Source: Corynebacterium choanae
Lineage (GTDB): Bacteria; Actinomycetota; Actinomycetes; Mycobacteriales; Mycobacteriaceae
Assembly (NCBI RefSeq): GCF_003813965.1
Contig: NZ_CP033896.1
Coordinates: 248,001-312,000, forward strand
Direction: 5' to 3'
Length of the DNA: 64,000 nucleotides
Part shown: piece by piece, positions 61,901 through 64,000 of the stretch
How the letters are laid out: each line of letters begins with the position of its first letter
Numbering within the stretch: the first letter of the stretch is position 1
Notes under the pieces: generated by a model
The model's input: only the letters and a program-made list of their open reading frames with translations
Databases searched by the model: none
What the model was told of the DNA's origin: nothing
Position numbers and translations under genes: made by a program

Positions 61901-64000
61901 GGCTTGTTTTGCCTCGGTTGCGCCGGGTGTGCTCTGTTGCGGGACGGTGATGGTGCCACCGGTTGGGGTGTAGGTGTTCGCGTCGCTGAGGGTGACGGTG
62001 GTGGAGGCGGTGGTGGTGTCGGTGGTGTCATCGTTGTAGGTGACGGTGACTGGGAAGTCGTATTGTTTGGCTTCCTGGTTGGCGGTGGGGGTGAAGGTGA
62101 TTTCACCGGTTGCCGGGTTGATTGACACCTGTTCCTGGGTGACTCCTTGTGGGAGTTCACCGAGTGCGTAGCTTTTCACCGGGTTGTCGGTGGTGGCTTC
62201 GGTTTCCCCGGTTTTGGTGATTTGCGGGGTGGTGGTGATGGTGGTGCCTTGTTTCCCGGAGACAGATGTCGGATAGCTTGCGTCGTACTTCGCCGCATCA
62301 GTTTGGGTAATGGTGACCGGGACGGTGACTTCAGTTTTATTCCCAGCATCATCGGTGACGGTAACCGTGACGTTCACCGGTCCATCAGTTGGGGTCGTTG
62401 GGGTGCCGGTCAAGATGATCTTGCCGTCTTGTACATCCCAGGAAAGACCATTGGGAAGATTGTCACTGACCTGCACATTGTTCTTGGCTAGCGGGGCTGC
62501 TTGGTCATCGCTGATGGTTGCCAAGGTGATCGGAGCATCCATAGGGATAGCTTCGCCGGCGGTGGTGCTTACCTGAGTCGGGGTGACCACTGGTTTTGTC
62601 GTGTCGGTTGAGACGACCGCAAACGGCACTGTGTCAGTGACTTTCGACCATTTCCCGGAGCGATCCTGCACCTCATAGGTGACAGAGAAAGGCTGTTCAC
62701 CAGGTTGGGTGGGGGTGCCAGCAAGTACACCTTCCGGGCTGAGCGTCATGCCAGCAGGTGGATTGCCGTTGATGGCAAAGTTTCGAACCCGGTCGCCCAT
62801 TTCAGGGGTGACCACGAGTGGAGCACTGTAATCGTTGCCGACAACAGCGTGTTCAGTGGTCGCATCGGTCGGGAACGGGGCATCCTTGTCCCGGGATGCC
62901 GCCGTGTCGACGATGGTGATCGAACCAGGAATATGGGTGATAGTGGAGCGTCCATCCTTGGTGGCGGTAGCCTCGATTTTGAACTCGTAGTCGCCCGGGA
63001 TGGTCGGCGCGCCGGTGATTGCACCTGTTGCGGGGTCAAGTTCCAGGCCACGGGGCAGACTCGTGCCCGGCTGCAAGGCGTAGGTGACGGTGGTGCCGTC
63101 CGGCACTGGGAGATTCACAGAACCGGCATAGGGGGTGTCCGCGTCGATAGCGCGCGACGGCAGATCGGTGGCATAGGACGCCGCCATAAAGCTGTCGAGG
63201 GCGATAATATCGTTCGGGTCTTGGCTGCTGTAGAGCTGTGCTGTGTACAGCACGCGGCCTTCGAACTGCTTCGGTACGGTCACCGGACAAGAAGGGATCG
63301 ATGAGTCGGGCTGTGGTGTGATCGTCGCACAGGTTGCTCCGGGGACTTCTGTTTTTTCCCCTAAGGTGCCGTCGTCCTGGACGGTCTGCTGATACCACTT
63401 GATGGTGTAGGTGGTGTCTGTAATCGGCGGGAACCCAGAGGCGGTGGTTTGCACCGTCACCCCGGGAGGGGCGATGTTGGTGATGGCGTCATAGTCGGTG
63501 ACGTCAAAGTTGGTGGCACCGCGGGACAGTGCCATCTTAATGTTGCCGAGCGAGTTCGTCACCGACAGCCATAGCTGGTCTTTGTCTGGCGGACGAGTGA
63601 CCGTGCCCGGATCAAAATAGCCAGCAAAGTTGAAGTCAGAGTACTCCCCGATCTCTGGGGGTGTGTCTGTTTGGATGTAGAGATAGTCCCGGTTGATGTG
63701 CTTGAACTCTTTAATCAGAGTTCGCCAGCCGAAGCCATTGAGCTTGCCATCAGTTTTATTACCAATGGTCATTTGTTCATCGACAACATCTTTTCGGTCG
63801 TTGAAGATGCCCTTGAAGTTCATTGAGAAATCGCCGCTGGCATTGGTGGTGGTGTAGATCGTCTCAGCGATATATTCCGGATGCTCGGCCACCAGTGCGC
63901 GGCTTTGTGCAGCGAGCTCGTCTTTGGTGAAGTCTGGATGGGCTTTCTTCCATGCATCCATGACTTCTTTGCCTGTGTCGTTGAGATAGGAGGCAATGAC
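58970..64000 (-). CDS. Rib/YPDG-repeat surface protein with LAxTG sorting signal, C-terminal part
   Basis: The reading frame continues beyond the right edge; 1,676 residues are visible, so the N-terminus, including any signal peptide, is outside. From its N-terminal side: a unique region (to about residue 280), Ig-like He_PIG modules (SLPRGLELDPATGAITGAP, PPAGMTLSPEGVLAGTPTQPG, LPNGLSWDVQDGKIILTGTP), then two ~95-residue modules (YP-x-x-VSGKQGTTITTTPQ ... VTLSDANTYTP) interleaved with eight Rib/YPDG repeats of about 78-84 residues, each with STPGDK-x-ATVKVTYPDGTS. The end is LATTGADVDRT, a hydrophobic segment and RRRRQEP: a sortase signal of the LAxTG kind. It is probably a cell-wall anchored adhesin that acts outside the cell. 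No pilus or sortase gene is visible nearby. Confidence 0.9.
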   Translation of the reverse strand, partial: VIASYLNDTGKEVMDAWKKAHPDFTKDELAAQSRALVAEHPEYIAETIYTTTNASGDFSMNFKGIFNDRKDVVDEQMTIGNKTDGKLNGFGWRTLIKEFKHINRDYLYIQTDTPPEIGEYSDFNFAGYFDPGTVTRPPDKDQLWLSVTNSLGNIKMALSRGATNFDVTDYDAITNIAPPGVTVQTTASGFPPITDTTYTIKWYQQTVQDDGTLGEKTEVPGATCATITPQPDSSIPSCPVTVPKQFEGRVLYTAQLYSSQDPNDIIALDSFMAASYATDLPSRAIDADTPYAGSVNLPVPDGTTVTYALQPGTSLPRGLELDPATGAITGAPTIPGDYEFKIEATATKDGRSTITHIPGSITIVDTAASRDKDAPFPTDATTEHAVVGNDYSAPLVVTPEMGDRVRNFAINGNPPAGMTLSPEGVLAGTPTQPGEQPFSVTYEVQDRSGKWSKVTDTVPFAVVSTDTTKPVVTPTQVSTTAGEAIPMDAPITLATISDDQAAPLAKNNVQVSDNLPNGLSWDVQDGKIILTGTPTTPTDGPVNVTVTVTDDAGNKTEVTVPVTITQTDAAKYDASYPTSVSGKQGTTITTTPQITKTGETEATTDNPVKSYALGELPQGVTQEQVSINPATGEITFTPTANQEAKQYDFPVTVTYNDDTTDTTTASTTVTLSDANTYTPTGGTITVPQQSTPGATEAKQAITNAADLPADTKFEFVDTIDTSTPGAKQATVKVTYPDGTSETVPVTVKVADDATTFTPNPGTVTVGQNSEPGADEAKKAITNAADLPADTTFEFVGTVDTSTPGDKQATVKVTYPDGTSEEVQVTVKVTDEPQNTTYDVSYPAAVSGKQGTTITTTPQTTKTGETTATTDNPVKSYALGKLPQGVTQEQVSINPATGEITFTPTANQEAKQYDFPVTVTYNDDTTDTTTASTTVTLSDANTYTPTGGTITVPQQSTPGATEAKKAISNADQLPANTTFEFVGTIDTSTPGDKQATVKVTYPDGTSETVPVTVKVADDATTFTPNPGTVTVGQNSEPGADEAKKAITNAADLPADTKFEFVGDIDTSTPGDKTATVKVTYPDGTSEEVQVTIKVAEDSSTTDAETYDPAAGTVTVGQQSTPGADEAKKAITNAADLPADTKFEFVGDIDTSTPGDKTATVKVTYPDGTSEEVQVTIKVAEDSSTTDAETYDPAAGTVTVGQQSTPGADEAKKAISNADQLPADTTFEFVGDIDTSTPGDKTATVKVTYPDGTSEEVQVTIKVAEDSSTTDAETYDPAAGTVTVGQQSTPGADEAKKAITNAADLPADTKFEFVGTIDTSTPGDKTATVKVTYPDGTSEEVQVTIKVAEDSSTTDAETYDPAAGTVTVGQQSTPGADEAKKAISNADQLPADTTFEFVGDIDTSTPGDKTATVKVTYPDGTSENIDVTIIVEGVNSDYALSYPDSKVSAGQKIRVEPKFVDATTGAPMVLPEHSQMSINTSTLPTGISATVNPNTGQIEVKVSQDYVFTGTGSADIVKLPATLTLEDGQQLQASLTVSVERFTPPANPGDTDNEGQITPPSENTSSIENDALKSIIPVVLGLGALAGILGVIGSIPALLPNTHLPLDVPSPSEVPTDLGATDGNAPQSDVVQSPNRDVTNGQLLATTGADVDRTVLGGLLAMVVGSLLAFFRRRRQEP
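59715..60960. repeat. 252-bp tandem repeats in the surface-protein gene
   Basis: About five near-identical units of 252 bases (84 codons). The marker CGTAGGTTTCCGCGTCGGTG falls at 59929, 60181, 60433 and 60685, exactly 252 apart. The near identity at the DNA level indicates recent expansion or ongoing homogenisation, and repeat number is likely to vary among strains. Confidence 0.92.
60840..62275. repeat. 795-bp offset long direct repeats in the surface-protein gene
   Basis: Copy 1 (about 60840-61480) and copy 2 (about 61635-62275) are nearly identical over some 640 bases at an offset of 795 bases (265 codons). The unit contains one TTTTPQ-type module plus Rib repeats, and it is a duplication of a higher order than the 252-bp array. 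Confidence 0.85.

Noticed and set aside
1..64000. tRNA, rRNA, CRISPR and prophage signals
   Set aside because: No cloverleaf-like sequence with a T-loop, no rRNA stretch, no regularly spaced identical repeats with unique spacers and no phage genes were found by eye. A covariance-model scan would be needed to exclude small RNAs.

Overview
The window looks like a chromosomal segment of a Corynebacterium or close relative. The evidence is a GC content that looks like the high fifties (estimated by eye), a dnaK-grpE-dnaJ-hspR operon with HAIR-type HspR boxes, an HspR-controlled clpB, a class II fba, GTG/TTG starts, many genes that begin just behind a -10 hexamer (leaderless pattern), and a large Rib/YPDG-repeat surface protein with an LAxTG sorting signal. 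From memory, the order of the chaperone, clpB, sulfurtransferase, pyrE, TrmH, fba and purA genes resembles other corynebacteria. No tRNA, rRNA, CRISPR array or prophage was seen. The only mobile DNA is a decayed IS3-type transposase fragment.

Layout. 1-9825: the N-terminal part of a membrane Fe-S oxidoreductase, a nucleosidase, a DUF1801 protein, a HerA/YjgR-type ATPase, an AI-2E/PerM-family transporter and the bifunctional proline-degrading PutA, which is followed by an elaborate terminator. 10.5-12.3 kb: two small secreted proteins that appear to be divergent paralogues. 12.5-17.4 kb: the heat-shock operon. 17.6-23.0 kb: an alpha/beta hydrolase with a small coupled partner, a nitrilase-family amidohydrolase, a flavohaemoglobin-like reductase whose proximal haem ligand cannot be found, and a YrdC/Sua5-like protein. 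23.1-26.2 kb: clpB with paired HAIR boxes. 26.2-32.2 kb: two paralogous membrane proteins, a rhodanese with Ser in place of the catalytic Cys, and a low-complexity membrane protein. 32.7-38.2 kb: pyrE, a TrmH-type methyltransferase, a GH76-like glycosidase, then a small accessory patch (YjdM, IS3 remnant, DedA). 39-47.3 kb: fba, an FUSC-type membrane protein, purA, a purine-type phosphoribosyltransferase and purT.

47.6-57.3 kb: a nucleoside salvage and catabolism region. It holds a SorC/DeoR-type regulator, a CNT nucleoside transporter, cdd and, divergently, deoA-deoC-phosphohexomutase. Nucleosides would be imported, deaminated and phosphorolysed, and the sugar phosphate isomerised and cleaved to acetaldehyde and glyceraldehyde 3-phosphate. 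The cdd/deoA gap holds a good promoter whose spacer carries one arm of an inverted repeat, a plausible operator. 57.4-64.0 kb: an ElaA-like acetyltransferase, the Mug DNA glycosylase and the C-terminal 1,676 residues of a Rib-repeat surface protein that runs off the right edge.

The strongest non-coding signal is a shared architecture at dnaK and clpB: two HAIR boxes about 51-52 bp apart, together with a SigH-type promoter (GGAAC-N18-GTT). No wholly new multi-gene system is evident. The less familiar items are the secreted two-Cys protein pair, the degenerate globin reductase, the Cys-to-Ser rhodanese, the hydrolase/partner pair and the recently expanded surface protein.
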